Part shown: positions 1 to 8,118 of the stretch, piece by piece
Position numbering within the stretch: the stretch's first letter is position 1
Layout of the letters: every line of letters starts with the position of its first letter
Assembly: GCA_016874295.1 (NCBI GenBank)
Contig: VGUH01000002.1
Span: 138,344-174,293, forward strand
Direction of reading: 5' to 3'
Source of the DNA: Gammaproteobacteria bacterium
Lineage (GTDB): Bacteria; Pseudomonadota; Gammaproteobacteria; Steroidobacterales; Steroidobacteraceae
DNA length: 35,950 nt
Notes under the pieces: generated by a model
Database searches by the model: none
The model's input: only the letters and a program-made list of their open reading frames with translations
What the model was told of the DNA's origin: nothing
Translations under genes and position numbers: made by a program

Positions 1-1
1 G

Positions 2-64
2 GTGGCGGCGCCGATCGCACGCGCGATCTTCGACGCCTACCTGGTGCAGGACGCGCCGCCATGA
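2..64 (+). CDS. mrdA: Penicillin-binding protein 2 (MrdA), C-terminal end only
   Basis: Only the last 20 codons are inside the window. They read VAAPIARAIFDAYL followed by a short tail and TGA. The pattern A-A-P-[IV]-A-R-x-[IV]-[FM]-D-x-Y-L is typical of the extreme C-terminus of PBP2, the class B transpeptidase of the elongasome. The stop codon overlaps the start of rodA in an ATGA junction, and mrdA-rodA is a near-universal pair in rod-shaped Gram-negatives. The assignment rests on this short tail plus the neighbour. The catalytic domain is off the left edge. Confidence 0.8.
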   Translation: MAAPIARAIFDAYLVQDAPP

Positions 65-1194
65 TCTACGGCGAGCTCGGCGCTTCCCACACCAGGCGCA
101 CCGTCACCGGCATGGCGCGGCTGCTGAAGGCCCTGCGCCTGGACGGCATGCTGCTGTCGGGGCTCGCCGCGGTGAGCCTGTTCGGGCTGTTCGTGCTGTT
201 CAGCGCGGCGGGCGACAACACCGCGCTGTGGTTCAGCCAGCTCGCCCGCATCGGCATCGGCTTCGCGCTGATGGTCGTGCTGGCGCAGGTGCCGGACCAC
301 TTCCTGCGCATGTTCGCGCCGGCGGCCTACGCGGCGGGGCTCGTGCTGCTCGCGGCCGTCGCGGTCGCAGGCGACATCGGCAAGGGCGCGCAGCGCTGGC
401 TGGACCTCGGCGTGATCCGTTTCCAGCCCGCGGAGATCCTGAAGCTCGCAGTACCGATGATATGCGCCTGGTACCTGCACCAGCGCCCGCTGCCGCCTGC
501 GCTGCGCGACGTCGTCGTCGTGCTGCTGGTCATCGTCGTGCCGGTCGGCCTGATCGCCGAGCAGCCCGACCTCGGCACGGCGCTCCTGGTCGCGGCGGCC
601 GGCATCATCGTGCTGGTGCTGGCTGGCCTGCCGTGGACCTGGGTGTTCGGCGGCGCCGCGGTGTTCGGCGCGGCGGTGCCCGTGATCTGGCACTTCCTGC
701 ACGACTACCAGCGCCAGCGGGTGCTGACGCTGCTCGACCCCGAGAGCGACGCGCTCGGCGCCGGCTACCACATCATCCAGTCGCAGATCGCGATCGGCTC
801 GGGCGGTGTGTTCGGCAAGGGCTGGATGAACGGCAGCCAGGCGCAGCTCGAGTTCCTGCCCGAACGCTCGACCGATTTCATCTTCGCCGTGATCGGCGAG
901 GAACTCGGGCTGCTCGGGCTGGTCGCGCTGCTCGCGGGTTACCTGTTCATCGTCGGCCGCGGCGTCTACATGTCGCTGCAGTGCCGCGACGCCTACGCAC
1001 GCCTGCTCGCGGGCAGCATCGCGCTCACGTTCTTCGTCTACGCCTGCGTGAACGCCGGCATGGTCATGGGCCTCCTGCCGGTCGTCGGCGTGCCGCTGCC
1101 GCTCGTCAGCTACGGCGGCACTTCATTCGTGACGCTGATGGCGGGCTTCGGTATCCTGATGTCGCTGCATTCCAGCAGAAAGCTCGTGGGATGA
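61..1194 (+). CDS. rodA: RodA, SEDS-family peptidoglycan glycosyltransferase
   Basis: RodA polymerises lipid II into glycan strands in the inner membrane and works with PBP2 in the elongasome that makes the lateral wall. The 377-residue protein is highly hydrophobic, consistent with the ten-helix SEDS fold. Family signatures are GAQRWLDLG, RFQPAEILKLAVP, AGYHIIQSQIAIGSGG, LEFLPERSTDFIF and PLPLVSYGG. The conserved aspartate of the large periplasmic loop, required for catalysis in E. coli RodA, is Asp272 in ERSTDF. The ATG at 61 gives an ATGA overlap with mrdA; an internal ATG at 112 is possible because the first 17 residues are not hydrophobic. The 3' end overlaps mltB by four bases, so mrdA-rodA-mltB-rlpA looks like one translationally coupled operon. 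Confidence 0.97.
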   Translation: MIYGELGASHTRRTVTGMARLLKALRLDGMLLSGLAAVSLFGLFVLFSAAGDNTALWFSQLARIGIGFALMVVLAQVPDHFLRMFAPAAYAAGLVLLAAVAVAGDIGKGAQRWLDLGVIRFQPAEILKLAVPMICAWYLHQRPLPPALRDVVVVLLVIVVPVGLIAEQPDLGTALLVAAAGIIVLVLAGLPWTWVFGGAAVFGAAVPVIWHFLHDYQRQRVLTLLDPESDALGAGYHIIQSQIAIGSGGVFGKGWMNGSQAQLEFLPERSTDFIFAVIGEELGLLGLVALLAGYLFIVGRGVYMSLQCRDAYARLLAGSIALTFFVYACVNAGMVMGLLPVVGVPLPLVSYGGTSFVTLMAGFGILMSLHSSRKLVG

Positions 1195-2222
1195 AGATGA
1201 CTCAGGCGACCCGTTCGCTCTGCGCCCTGTTGCTGGCCCCTGCCCTCGCGGCGACTGCGCCGGCGGCGCGGGCGCTCGACCTGGCGCGCGAGGACGTGCG
1301 CGCGTTCGCCGCGGAGATGCAGGCCAGGCACGGCTTCGACGCGGCCTGGCTGGAGGCCGTGCTCACGGACGCGGCGATCCAGCCGCGCATCATCGAGCTG
1401 ATCTCGAAGCCGGCCGAGGCCGTGAAGCCATGGCACGCGTACCGCGACCACTTCATGACTGCGGAGCGGATCGACGCTGGCGCCGTCTTCTGGAACGAGC
1501 ATCGCGGGGTCATCGAGCGCGTCGCCCGCGACACCGGCGTCGCGCCGCACGTCATCGTCGGAATCATCGGTTGCGAGACTTTCTTCGGGCGCATCACCGG
1601 CAAGTTCCGCGTCGTGGACGCGCTCGCGACGCTCGCCTTCGACTACCCGCCGCGCGCCAGCTACTTCCGCGCCGAGCTCGAGCAGTTCCTGCTGCTCGTG
1701 CGCGAGGAGCGGTTCGACACGAACGCGGTGCTCGGCTCCTACGCTGGCGCGATGGGCAACGGCCAGTTCATGCCGCGCAGCTACCGTACCTGGGCGGTGG
1801 ACGGCGACGGCGACGGTAAACGCGACCTGTGGGGCAGCTGGCCGGACGTCATCGCGAGCGTCGCCAATTACCTTGCCGACCACGGTTGGCGCGCCGGCGA
1901 GCCGGTCGTCGTGCCTGCCAGTCTCTGGTTCCCCGATCACGGCGCACTGGTCGCCGGCAAGCTGACGCCGGACTCGACGGTGAAATCGCTACGCGACCGC
2001 GGGCTCGCCTTCGAGACCGCGCAGGGCGACAAGTCCCCCGCGCTGTTCATCCGGGTGGATGGCGACGGCGGACCCGAACTGCGCGCGGGCTTCCACAACT
2101 TCGGCGTGATCACGCGCTACAACCGCAGCGTGCTGTACGCGCTCGCCGTCAACGACCTCGGCCGGCGCATCGAGTCGCGTATGCCGGCCGCCGGCGCCGC
2201 ACCGGCCGCGTTCGCGCGATGA
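1191..2222 (+). CDS. mltB: Lytic murein transglycosylase B (Slt35 family)
   Basis: MltB cleaves the MurNAc-GlcNAc bond of peptidoglycan to give 1,6-anhydroMurNAc ends. The 343-residue product starts with a signal peptide (about residues 1-29, ending ATAPAARA). I see no convincing lipobox, so unlike E. coli MltB it may be a soluble periplasmic enzyme. The catalytic glutamate is Glu129 in GIIGCETFFGRITGKF. Further signatures are DALATLAFDYPPRA and SYAGAMGNGQFMPRSY. The run DGDGDGKRDLWGSW matches the EF-hand-like calcium loop known in Slt35. The ATG shares ATGA with the rodA stop, and the 3' end shares ATGA with rlpA. An ATG two codons later is an equally plausible start. Its product feeds the recycling route of which AmgK and MurU lie 6 kb downstream. 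Confidence 0.95.
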   Translation: MKMTQATRSLCALLLAPALAATAPAARALDLAREDVRAFAAEMQARHGFDAAWLEAVLTDAAIQPRIIELISKPAEAVKPWHAYRDHFMTAERIDAGAVFWNEHRGVIERVARDTGVAPHVIVGIIGCETFFGRITGKFRVVDALATLAFDYPPRASYFRAELEQFLLLVREERFDTNAVLGSYAGAMGNGQFMPRSYRTWAVDGDGDGKRDLWGSWPDVIASVANYLADHGWRAGEPVVVPASLWFPDHGALVAGKLTPDSTVKSLRDRGLAFETAQGDKSPALFIRVDGDGGPELRAGFHNFGVITRYNRSVLYALAVNDLGRRIESRMPAAGAAPAAFAR

Positions 2223-2986
2223 CGCGGGCCGCGCGCCTCGCCTGCAGCCTCGCGCTGCTCGCACTCGCGGGCTGCGCGCGCGACGCCGCGCGCCCCGTGC
2301 CGCCGCCCGCGTCCGTGGCGTCGCCCCCCGGCGAGGGCGTGCCGCGCGACGAGCCGCGCGCAAAGTACGGCAACCCGCCGTTCTATGAGGTCGGCGGCCG
2401 GCGCTACGTCGTGCTGACCTCGGCCGTCGGCTACACCGAGCAGGGCATCGCCTCCTGGTACGGACCCGACTTCCATGGCGGCCGCACGGCGACCGGCGAG
2501 ACTTACGACATGGACGCGATGACGGGCGCGCACCCGACCTTGCCGCTGCCGACCTGGGTGCGCGTGACCAATCTCGAGAACGGCAGGAGCGTCGTCGTGC
2601 GGCTCAACGATCGCGGTCCGTTCGCCAGGGGGCGGATCATCGACCTGTCGCGCGCGGCCGCCGAACGGCTCGACATGATCCGCTCCGGCACGGCGCGCGT
2701 GGAGGTCGTGAGTCTCGCGGGCGCCGCGCGCGTTGCGGGCGCCCCGGCCGCGGCCGCCACCTACTACGCCCAGGCTGGCGCCTTCGGCAGCCGCGAGAAC
2801 GCCGAGGCCCTCGCATCACGCCTGCGCGACGCCGGCATCGCCGGCGTGGCGGTCGCCGAGTCAATCTCGGGCGGGCGGCCGATATACCGCGTGCGCGCCG
2901 GCCCGGTCGCGACGTTGCCGGAGTTCGACGCGCTGATCGAGCGACTGCGCGTCGCGGGCGCGGCGGATGCACGCCTCGCCCTTTAA
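2219..2986 (+). CDS. rlpA: RlpA septal-ring lytic transglycosylase-type lipoprotein
   Basis: RlpA proteins are outer-membrane lipoproteins. In Pseudomonas aeruginosa RlpA is a lytic transglycosylase that acts on glycans stripped of stem peptides. The 255-residue product has a lipoprotein signal ending LALAGC, with lipidated Cys19. A proline/alanine linker follows. The double-psi beta-barrel domain spans about residues 74-165 (GIASWYGPDFHGGRTATGE, then VVRLNDRGPFARGRIIDLS). A C-terminal SPOR domain spans about 183-250 (YYAQAGAFGSRENAEALASR) and should bind denuded glycan at the division site. The start shares ATGA with the mltB stop. The stop is TAA. The chain of couplings breaks here, and dacA follows after 29 bases with its own strong ribosome-binding site. 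Confidence 0.96.
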   Translation: MTRAARLACSLALLALAGCARDAARPVPPPASVASPPGEGVPRDEPRAKYGNPPFYEVGGRRYVVLTSAVGYTEQGIASWYGPDFHGGRTATGETYDMDAMTGAHPTLPLPTWVRVTNLENGRSVVVRLNDRGPFARGRIIDLSRAAAERLDMIRSGTARVEVVSLAGAARVAGAPAAAATYYAQAGAFGSRENAEALASRLRDAGIAGVAVAESISGGRPIYRVRAGPVATLPEFDALIERLRVAGAADARLAL

Positions 2987-3003
2987 ATGAGTCCGCACCG
3001 CCC

Positions 3004-3010
3004 AGGAGGT
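3004..3010 (+). promoter_or_regulatory. Strong Shine-Dalgarno sequence that fixes the TTG start of dacA
   Basis: AGGAGGT lies five bases before a TTG codon. There is no ATG or GTG in frame near it, and the signal peptide begins directly at this TTG. In a window where most starts are set by overlap with the previous stop codon, this full-consensus site stands out and suggests that dacA is translated independently of rlpA. Confidence 0.8.
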
Positions 3011-3015
3011 TTACC

Positions 3016-4149
3016 TTGAGAATACTGCCCGCCCTGCTCCTGCTCGCCGCCACCGCTACCTCCGCCGTTGCCGCCGAGCCGCCCGTGCCGCCGCCGCCCC
3101 GGCTCGAGGCCACGGCCTGGGTCCTGGTCGACCAGTCGAGCGGGCAGGTGCTGGCCGGCCATCGCGCGAAAGAGCCGATCGAGCCGGCGAGCATCACCAA
3201 GCTCATGACCGCCTACGCCGTATTCCACGCGCTCAAGGGCGGCAAGCTGAAGCTCGATACCCTGGTGCCGATCAGCGAGCGCGCGTGGCGCTCCGAAGGC
3301 TCGCGCACCTACCTCGACCTTGGCAGCCGGGTGCCCGTCGAGGTCCTGATCCAGGGCATGGTCGTGCAGAGCGGCAACGACGCCACGATCGCACTCGCCG
3401 AGGCCATCGCCGGCACCGAGGACACGTTCGCCGCGCTCATGAACCAGTACGCCAAGCGGCTCGGCATGGCGCAGAGCCATTTCCAGAACTCGACCGGCCT
3501 GCCCGGCGACAATCACAAGATGTCGGCCGAGGACATGGCGAAGCTCGCGGGCGCGATCATCCGCGAGTTCCCGGGTTACTACCGCTGGTACTCGCAGCGC
3601 GAGTTCACTTGGAACAACATCCGCCAGCCGAACCGCAACGGCCTGCTCGCGCGCGACCCGAGCGTGGACGGCGTCAAGACCGGGATGACCGAGGCGGCAG
3701 GCCATTGCCTAGTCTCCTCCGCGCAGCGTGACGGCATGCGCCTCGTCGCGGTCGTCGCCGGCACGGAGAGCATGAAGGCGCGCGAGGATCAGAGCCTCGC
3801 CCTGCTCAACTACGGGTTCAACTTCTACGAGACGCGCGCGCTCCGCAAGGCCGGCGAGGAACTCGCCGTGCAGCGCGTGTACCGCGCCCGCGGCGGGCGC
3901 GTGGCGGTCGGCCTCGCCAGCAACCTGCTGGTGACGCTGCCGCGCGGCCGGGCGGAGCGTGCCGAGTTCAAGGTCGAGCTCGCCCCGCGCGTGTTCGCGC
4001 CGCTGACCAAGTCCGACCGCGTCGGCGTGCTGCGCGTGCTGGTGGACGGCAAGGTGGTCGCCGAAGCGCCGATCCAGCCGCTCGCCGACGTGCCGCGCGG
4101 GAACATCTTCCGCAGGATCTGGGACACGATCCTGTCCTGGTTCGCCTGA
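3016..4149 (+). CDS. dacA: D-alanyl-D-alanine carboxypeptidase, PBP5/6 family
   Basis: This S11-family penicillin-binding protein removes the terminal D-Ala from pentapeptide stems in the periplasm. The 377-residue precursor has a cleavable signal peptide (about residues 1-22). The catalytic motifs are complete: SxxK as Ser59-Ile-Thr-Lys62, SGN as Ser119-Gly-Asn121, and KTG as Lys221-Thr-Gly223. A C-terminal beta-rich PBP5_C domain follows from about residue 275. The last 16 residues (NIFRRIWDTILSWFA) form the amphipathic membrane anchor typical of the family. The start is TTG with a consensus ribosome-binding site. It follows rlpA and precedes a D-amino-acid aminotransferase that could use the D-alanine released. 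Confidence 0.96.
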   Translation: MRILPALLLLAATATSAVAAEPPVPPPPRLEATAWVLVDQSSGQVLAGHRAKEPIEPASITKLMTAYAVFHALKGGKLKLDTLVPISERAWRSEGSRTYLDLGSRVPVEVLIQGMVVQSGNDATIALAEAIAGTEDTFAALMNQYAKRLGMAQSHFQNSTGLPGDNHKMSAEDMAKLAGAIIREFPGYYRWYSQREFTWNNIRQPNRNGLLARDPSVDGVKTGMTEAAGHCLVSSAQRDGMRLVAVVAGTESMKAREDQSLALLNYGFNFYETRALRKAGEELAVQRVYRARGGRVAVGLASNLLVTLPRGRAERAEFKVELAPRVFAPLTKSDRVGVLRVLVDGKVVAEAPIQPLADVPRGNIFRRIWDTILSWFA

Positions 4150-4158
4150 GGCCCCCGC

Positions 4159-5028
4159 GTGCCCCTGCCCCTGGCCTGGCTCGACGGACGCCTGCTGCCG
4201 CTCGCGGAGGCGCGCATCTCCCCGCTCGACCGCGGCTTTCTGTTCGGCGACGGCGCCTACGAGGTCGTGCCCGTCTACGGCGGCCGCGCCTACCGGTTCG
4301 ACGCGCACCTGCAGCGGCTCGACCGCAGCCTGGCCGAGATGCGCATGGCGCCGCCGCTCGGGCGCGCGGAGTGGCTTGCGATCTTCGGCAAGCTGGTGCA
4401 CGGCAACGGCGGCGGCGACCTTCTGCTCTACGCGCAGGTCACGCGCGGCGTCGAGGCCGAGCGCTTCCACGTCCCGCAGCCGGCCACCCGGCCGACCGTG
4501 TTCGCCTGCGTGCAGAAACTGCCGGTCGTGCCGGCCGCGGCGATCGAGCAGGGCGTCGCGGCCGTTTCCGCCGAGGACATCCGCTGGTCGCGCTGCGACA
4601 TCAAGTCGACGTCGCTGCTCGGCAACGTGCTGATGCGCTGGCTGGCGGCGGATGCGGGCGCGGCCGAGACGCTGCTGCTGCGCGGCGGCCACATGACCGA
4701 GGCGAGCGCCAGCAGCGCGCACGTCGTGCTGGGCGGGCGCCTCGTGACGCCGCCGCAGACCAATGCGATCCTGCCGGGCACGACGCGCGGTGTGATCCTC
4801 GAGCTCGCCGCGCGCGAGGGCATCGTCTCGGAACGGCGGTCCGTCACGGAGGCCGAAATGCGTTCTGCGGACGAGCTGCTGATCGCTTCGGCCGGAGGCG
4901 GCATCCGCGCCGTCACGACGCTCGACGGACTTCCCGTGGGCAGCGGCGCACCGGGCCCGGTGTACCGCGCCCTGTACGCTGCGTTCAAGGCGACGCAGCG
5001 GGAATTCTCGACCGAGCTGCCGGCATGA
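4159..5028 (+). CDS. dat: D-amino-acid aminotransferase, fold-type IV PLP enzyme
   Basis: This is a class IV aminotransferase related to D-alanine aminotransferase, which interconverts D-alanine and D-glutamate with their keto acids. The 289-residue product has the N-terminal signature ISPLDRGFLFGDGAYEVVPV. The PLP-binding lysine is Lys149 in CDIKSTSLLGNVL. Fold-type IV markers MTEASASS and LPGTTRGVIL follow. The start is GTG, preceded seven bases earlier by GAGG. The position right after dacA suggests it handles D-alanine produced by carboxypeptidase trimming, but this is inferred from context. A branched-chain or 4-amino-4-deoxychorismate lyase-like activity is less likely given the CDIKS motif and neighbour. 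The 3' end overlaps ybeD by ATGA. Confidence 0.88.
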   Translation: MPLPLAWLDGRLLPLAEARISPLDRGFLFGDGAYEVVPVYGGRAYRFDAHLQRLDRSLAEMRMAPPLGRAEWLAIFGKLVHGNGGGDLLLYAQVTRGVEAERFHVPQPATRPTVFACVQKLPVVPAAAIEQGVAAVSAEDIRWSRCDIKSTSLLGNVLMRWLAADAGAAETLLLRGGHMTEASASSAHVVLGGRLVTPPQTNAILPGTTRGVILELAAREGIVSERRSVTEAEMRSADELLIASAGGGIRAVTTLDGLPVGSGAPGPVYRALYAAFKATQREFSTELPA

Positions 5029-5291
5029 CCGGCGGGGACGAGCTGTTCCGGTTCCCGGCCGAGTTCCCGATCAAGGTCATGGGCCGCGATACGGAATCCT
5101 TCCGCACGCTGACCCTCGCGATCGTCGAGCGTCACGCGGGGCCGGTCGCGCCGGAGAGCATCAGCGAGCGCAGCAGCAGCCGGGGCAAGTTCCTCGCCCT
5201 CACCTACACGATCCGCGCGCAGAGCCGCGCGCAGCTCGACCGGATCTACCAGGATCTGACCGACAGCGGCGTCGTGCTCGTCGCCCTCTGA
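5025..5291 (+). CDS. ybeD: YbeD/DUF493 (UPF0250) small conserved protein
   Basis: This 88-residue protein belongs to the DUF493 family, a small ferredoxin-like alpha/beta fold related to the allosteric domain of phosphoglycerate dehydrogenase. Its biochemical role is unknown. Recognisable stretches are [24 protein letters not shown] and LDRIYQDL. In many gammaproteobacteria it lies between dacA and lipB on one strand. Here it is translationally coupled to dat (ATGA), but lipB faces it from the other strand. The two reading frames overlap tail to tail by 46 bases, so the last 15 codons of ybeD are also antisense to the lipB tail. Confidence 0.9.
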   Translation: MTGGDELFRFPAEFPIKVMGRDTESFRTLTLAIVERHAGPVAPESISERSSSRGKFLALTYTIRAQSRAQLDRIYQDLTDSGVVLVAL

Positions 5292-5941
5292 AGGGGCGCG
5301 TCACCTTCGTTGTCGCTCCACGAACCGTTCCAGTGGAGTCCTAGCGCCCGGCAGGCGAGCGGCGCGAGCGCGTCCGCCGCCGTGGCAACGTCCGTGCGCG
5401 CCCCCTCGGCGACGAGCTGCGTCATCGCGAGACCCGGGAGGCCGCAGGGATTGATGCGGCTGAACGGCGCCAGGTCCATGTCCACGTTGAGCGCGAGTCC
5501 GTGGTAGCTGCAGCCGCGCCGGACGCGCAGGCCGATGCTCGCGAGCTTGCGCGGCCCGACGTACACGCCGGGCGCCTCGCGCCGGCCGACGGCCGCGATC
5601 CCGTGCTGCGCGGCCAGCGCGATCACCGCGTTCTCGAGCGCGACCACGAGCTCGCGCACGCCGATGCCGAGGCGCCGCAGGTCGATGAGCGCGTACAGCA
5701 CGAGCTGGCCGGGCCCGTGGTACGTGACCTGCCCGCCGCGGTCGATGCCGACGACCGGGATGTCACCGGGCGCCAGCAGGTGCTCGGCCTTGCCGTTCAG
5801 CCCCTGGGTGAAGACCGGGTCGTGTTCGAGGAACCACAGCTCATCCGGCGTCGCTTCGCCGCGCGCATCGGTGAAGGCCTGCATTGCGCGCCAGGTGGGC
5901 TCGTAGCCGGTACGGCCGAGCCGGCGGACGATCGCACTCAC
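5246..5941 (-). CDS. lipB: Octanoyl-[ACP]:protein N-octanoyltransferase LipB
   Basis: LipB moves octanoate from acyl carrier protein to the lipoyl domains of 2-oxoacid dehydrogenases and GcvH, and LipA then inserts the sulfurs. The 231-residue protein has [16 protein letters not shown], the lysine region [12 protein letters not shown] and the acyl-thioester cysteine Cys166 in INPCGLPG. The GTG start shares GTGA with the stop of the OsmC gene, and the next residues ([16 protein letters not shown]) fit a LipB N-terminus. The final 25 or so residues after LGLHWNG look non-conserved, and 15 of them are encoded antisense to ybeD. Gene order here is lipA, osmC-like, lipB, all on the minus strand. 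Confidence 0.95.
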   Translation of the reverse strand: MSAIVRRLGRTGYEPTWRAMQAFTDARGEATPDELWFLEHDPVFTQGLNGKAEHLLAPGDIPVVGIDRGGQVTYHGPGQLVLYALIDLRRLGIGVRELVVALENAVIALAAQHGIAAVGRREAPGVYVGPRKLASIGLRVRRGCSYHGLALNVDMDLAPFSRINPCGLPGLAMTQLVAEGARTDVATAADALAPLACRALGLHWNGSWSDNEGDAPLQRATSTTPLSVRSW

Positions 5942-6369
5942 GCGGATTCGACCACCTCGCATTCGAGGTGCTTGGTGGCCGTCAGCGAATTGGAGATCGG
6001 GCAGCCGCGCTCGGCCTTTTCCAGCAGCATCCGGGCGCGGGCGGTGTCGGTGCCCGGCGGCACGATGAGCCGCACGCGGGTCGTGATTTCGGTGAAGCGG
6101 CTGTTGCCGTCGATGCGCTCGAGCTTGCCCTCCACGTCCGCGGACAGCGCGCGCCACTCCAGCCGCGATGCCTTCGCGATCGCGCGGAATGTCAGCATCG
6201 TGCAGTCGCCCAGCGCGGCGAGCAGCAGCGTCTCGGGCGACCAGTAGCCGCCGGGGCCGCCGAACTCGGGCGGCGGCAGCGACCGGATCTGCGCGAGGCC
6301 TTCCGAGTCGAGGCTCACCTCGCCCTCGGGCGCGATGCCGATGCGATAGTGGTGGGGAAACGGGTGCAT
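5938..6369 (-). CDS. OsmC/Ohr-family protein (thiol peroxidase-like)
   Basis: The 143-residue product has the two hallmark cysteines of the OsmC/Ohr superfamily, Cys56 in [11 protein letters not shown] and Cys123 in [10 protein letters not shown]. Between them is the usual acidic/basic beta-strand region ([14 protein letters not shown]). Characterised members reduce organic hydroperoxides with this cysteine pair. The spacing and the GCPISNSL motif fit the OsmC/YhfA side of the family better than Ohr itself. Its ATG overlaps the lipA stop (TGATG) behind a good GGAGGT site, and its stop overlaps the lipB GTG. It is thus tightly coupled inside the lipoate genes. Ohr is known to use lipoylated proteins as electron donors, which gives a possible reason for the placement. 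The substrate is unknown. Confidence 0.9.
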   Translation of the reverse strand: MHPFPHHYRIGIAPEGEVSLDSEGLAQIRSLPPPEFGGPGGYWSPETLLLAALGDCTMLTFRAIAKASRLEWRALSADVEGKLERIDGNSRFTEITTRVRLIVPPGTDTARARMLLEKAERGCPISNSLTATKHLECEVVESA

Positions 6370-7382
6370 CAGGCACCTCCAAGACCGCAGTTGTTGCCGG
6401 CGAGCGCCTGCTCCGCCCGGTAGCTCGAGCGCACCATCGGGCCGGAGACGCATTCGAGAAAGCCGCGCGCGAGCGCGGCCTCGCGGAGCGCGAGGAAAGC
6501 CTCGGGAGTCACGTAGCGCTCGACGGGCAGGTGGTTGGCGGTCGGGCGCAGGTACTGGCCGAGCGTCAGGATGTCGCAGCCTGCCGCGCGCAGGTCGTCC
6601 ATGGCCGCGATGACTTCCGGGTCGCTCTCTCCGAGGCCCAGCATCAGGCTGGTCTTGGTGAGCACGCCCGGGCGATGTCGCTTGGCGTGCGCGAGCACGT
6701 CGAGGGTCTGCTGGTAGCCCGCACGCGGGTCGCGCACCGGGTGCGTCAGCCGCTCGACGGTCTCGACATTCTGCGCGAACACCTCGATGCCGGAATCCAC
6801 GATCGCCTCCACGTCGGCGAGCACGCCCTGGAAGTCCGGCGTCAGCGCCTCGACCGCGGTCGTCGGGTTGGCCTCCTTGATCGCGCGCACGCAGGCGGCG
6901 AGGTGCGCGGCGCCGCCATCGGCAAGATCGTCGCGGTCCACCGCAGTCAGCACGACGTAGCCGAGCCCCATGAGGGTGACCGTGCGCGCGGCGTTTGCGG
7001 GCTCCTCGGGATCGAGCCAGCCGCGCGGGTTGCCGGTGTCCACCGCGCAGAAGCGGCAGGCGCGCGTGCACACCGAGCCCATGAGGAGCAGCGTCGCCGT
7101 GCCCGCGTTCCAGCACTCGCCGATGTTCGGGCAGTGCGCTTCCTCGCAGACCGTGCTGAGGCGGTGCTCGCGGACCGTCCTGCGCAGCGCCTCGTAGCGC
7201 GCGCCGGCCGCGAGCGGAGCACGCAGCCAGCGCGGCTTGCCGCCCGGCGCGAATGGCAGGGCGCCGGAAGACTTCTTGATGCCGTCGCGGATGGCGGTGA
7301 AGCCCTGGGGCGTGACGAACTTGTCGCCGCTGCGCGTGGGCATGCGTTCGACCGCGATCGGAATGCCTTTCAGATCAGTCAC
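6369..7382 (-). CDS. lipA: Lipoyl synthase LipA (radical SAM)
   Basis: LipA inserts two sulfur atoms into the protein-bound octanoyl chain. The product (337 residues from the chosen start) carries the auxiliary [4Fe-4S] ligands Cys79, Cys84 and Cys90 in [12 protein letters not shown]. The radical SAM cluster ligands are Cys105, Cys109 and Cys112 in [17 protein letters not shown]. The C-terminal RSSY motif supplies the serine ligand of the auxiliary cluster. The start is uncertain: I chose GTG at 7382 ([11 protein letters not shown]), but an in-frame TTG three codons upstream (7391) is possible and neither has a good ribosome-binding site. A small perfect hairpin separates it from murU. It is followed directly by the OsmC gene and lipB. 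Confidence 0.96.
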   Translation of the reverse strand: MTDLKGIPIAVERMPTRSGDKFVTPQGFTAIRDGIKKSSGALPFAPGGKPRWLRAPLAAGARYEALRRTVREHRLSTVCEEAHCPNIGECWNAGTATLLLMGSVCTRACRFCAVDTGNPRGWLDPEEPANAARTVTLMGLGYVVLTAVDRDDLADGGAAHLAACVRAIKEANPTTAVEALTPDFQGVLADVEAIVDSGIEVFAQNVETVERLTHPVRDPRAGYQQTLDVLAHAKRHRPGVLTKTSLMLGLGESDPEVIAAMDDLRAAGCDILTLGQYLRPTANHLPVERYVTPEAFLALREAALARGFLECVSGPMVRSSYRAEQALAGNNCGLGGA

Positions 7383-7391
7383 TTGAGTCAA

Positions 7392-7409
7392 GTCTCGCGC
7401 TGGCGAGAC
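7392..7409 (-). other. Perfect 7-bp hairpin between murU and lipA
   Basis: The 18 bases form an exact inverted repeat, a 7-bp GTCTCGC/GCGAGAC stem with a 4-base loop. It sits in the 34-base gap after the murU stop and just before the lipA start. There is no run of T on the minus strand after it, so it is not a canonical intrinsic terminator. It could be an RNA processing site or could mask the lipA start. It may also be chance in GC-rich DNA. Confidence 0.35.
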
Positions 7410-7416
7410 CGGCATT

Positions 7417-8118
7417 CTAGCCGACCGGCGACGAGAGGACCGGGTGCCGGAACCTGCTGAGGCGCAGTTCCGCGTCGAGCTCGGCGAGGCGCGCCGGCGT
7501 CCCGACGTCGCGCCAGGCGCCGGCATGGCGCTGTCCGGTCAGGCGGCCTGCGGCGAGGGCCGCGTCGAGCAGCGGCTTGAGCGCGCGGAAGCCGGGCGTG
7601 CAGCCGTCGAACAGCGCCGGGTCCAGCAGGGACACGCCGGAAAACGTGAGCGCCCCGGGACCCGCCGTCGCGCGGCCGCTGGACTCGAGGCCGTAATCGC
7701 CCTGGGGATGGTGATCGGGGTTGTCCACCAGCACGAGGTGCGCGAGCGAGCCGGCGGGCGCGCGCAGCGCCCCGAGGTCGAAGTCCGTCCACACGTCGCC
7801 GTTCAGCACCAGGAAGGGCGCGTCGCCGAGCAGCGGCAGCGCCGCGACGATGCCGCCCGCCGTGCCGAGCGGCTCGGGCCCCTCGACGCTGTAGCGGATC
7901 GCGATGCCGTGCGCGGCGCCGTCGCCGAACGCCTCGCGGATGCGCCCGCCGTGCCAGGAGAGGTTGACGATCACCTCGCGCACGCCGATCGCCGCGAGCG
8001 CGGCCAGGTGGTACTCGATCAGCGGGTGTCCGCCCACCTCGAGCATCGGCTTGGGCAGCTGCCCGGTGAGCGGGCGCATGCGCTCGCCGCGGCCGGCGGC
8101 CAGGATCATCGCCTTCAC
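7417..8118 (-). CDS. murU: N-acetylmuramate-1-phosphate uridylyltransferase MurU
   Basis: MurU converts MurNAc-alpha-1-phosphate to UDP-MurNAc in the recycling route that bypasses de novo UDP-MurNAc synthesis (and hence fosfomycin-sensitive MurA), first described in Pseudomonas putida. The 233-residue product is a sugar nucleotidyltransferase with [40 protein letters not shown] and [11 protein letters not shown]. The acceptor-side signature [15 protein letters not shown] is near the C-terminus. The start is GTG (VKAMILAAG), sharing GTGA with amgK. Similar proteins are often annotated as mannose-1-phosphate guanylyltransferase; adjacency to amgK favours MurU. Confidence 0.92.
   Translation of the reverse strand: MKAMILAAGRGERMRPLTGQLPKPMLEVGGHPLIEYHLAALAAIGVREVIVNLSWHGGRIREAFGDGAAHGIAIRYSVEGPEPLGTAGGIVAALPLLGDAPFLVLNGDVWTDFDLGALRAPAGSLAHLVLVDNPDHHPQGDYGLESSGRATAGPGALTFSGVSLLDPALFDGCTPGFRALKPLLDAALAAGRLTGQRHAGAWRDVGTPARLAELDAELRLSRFRHPVLSSPVG

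Noticed and set aside
228-1190. Long in-frame extension upstream of the MltB start, overlapping rodA
   Set aside because: The sequence before 1191 is an out-of-frame reading of rodA dominated by Arg and Ala. The signal peptide and the ATGA junction place the start at 1191.
2987-3015. Intrinsic terminator between rlpA and dacA
   Set aside because: No stem-loop or T-run; only the strong ribosome-binding site is present.
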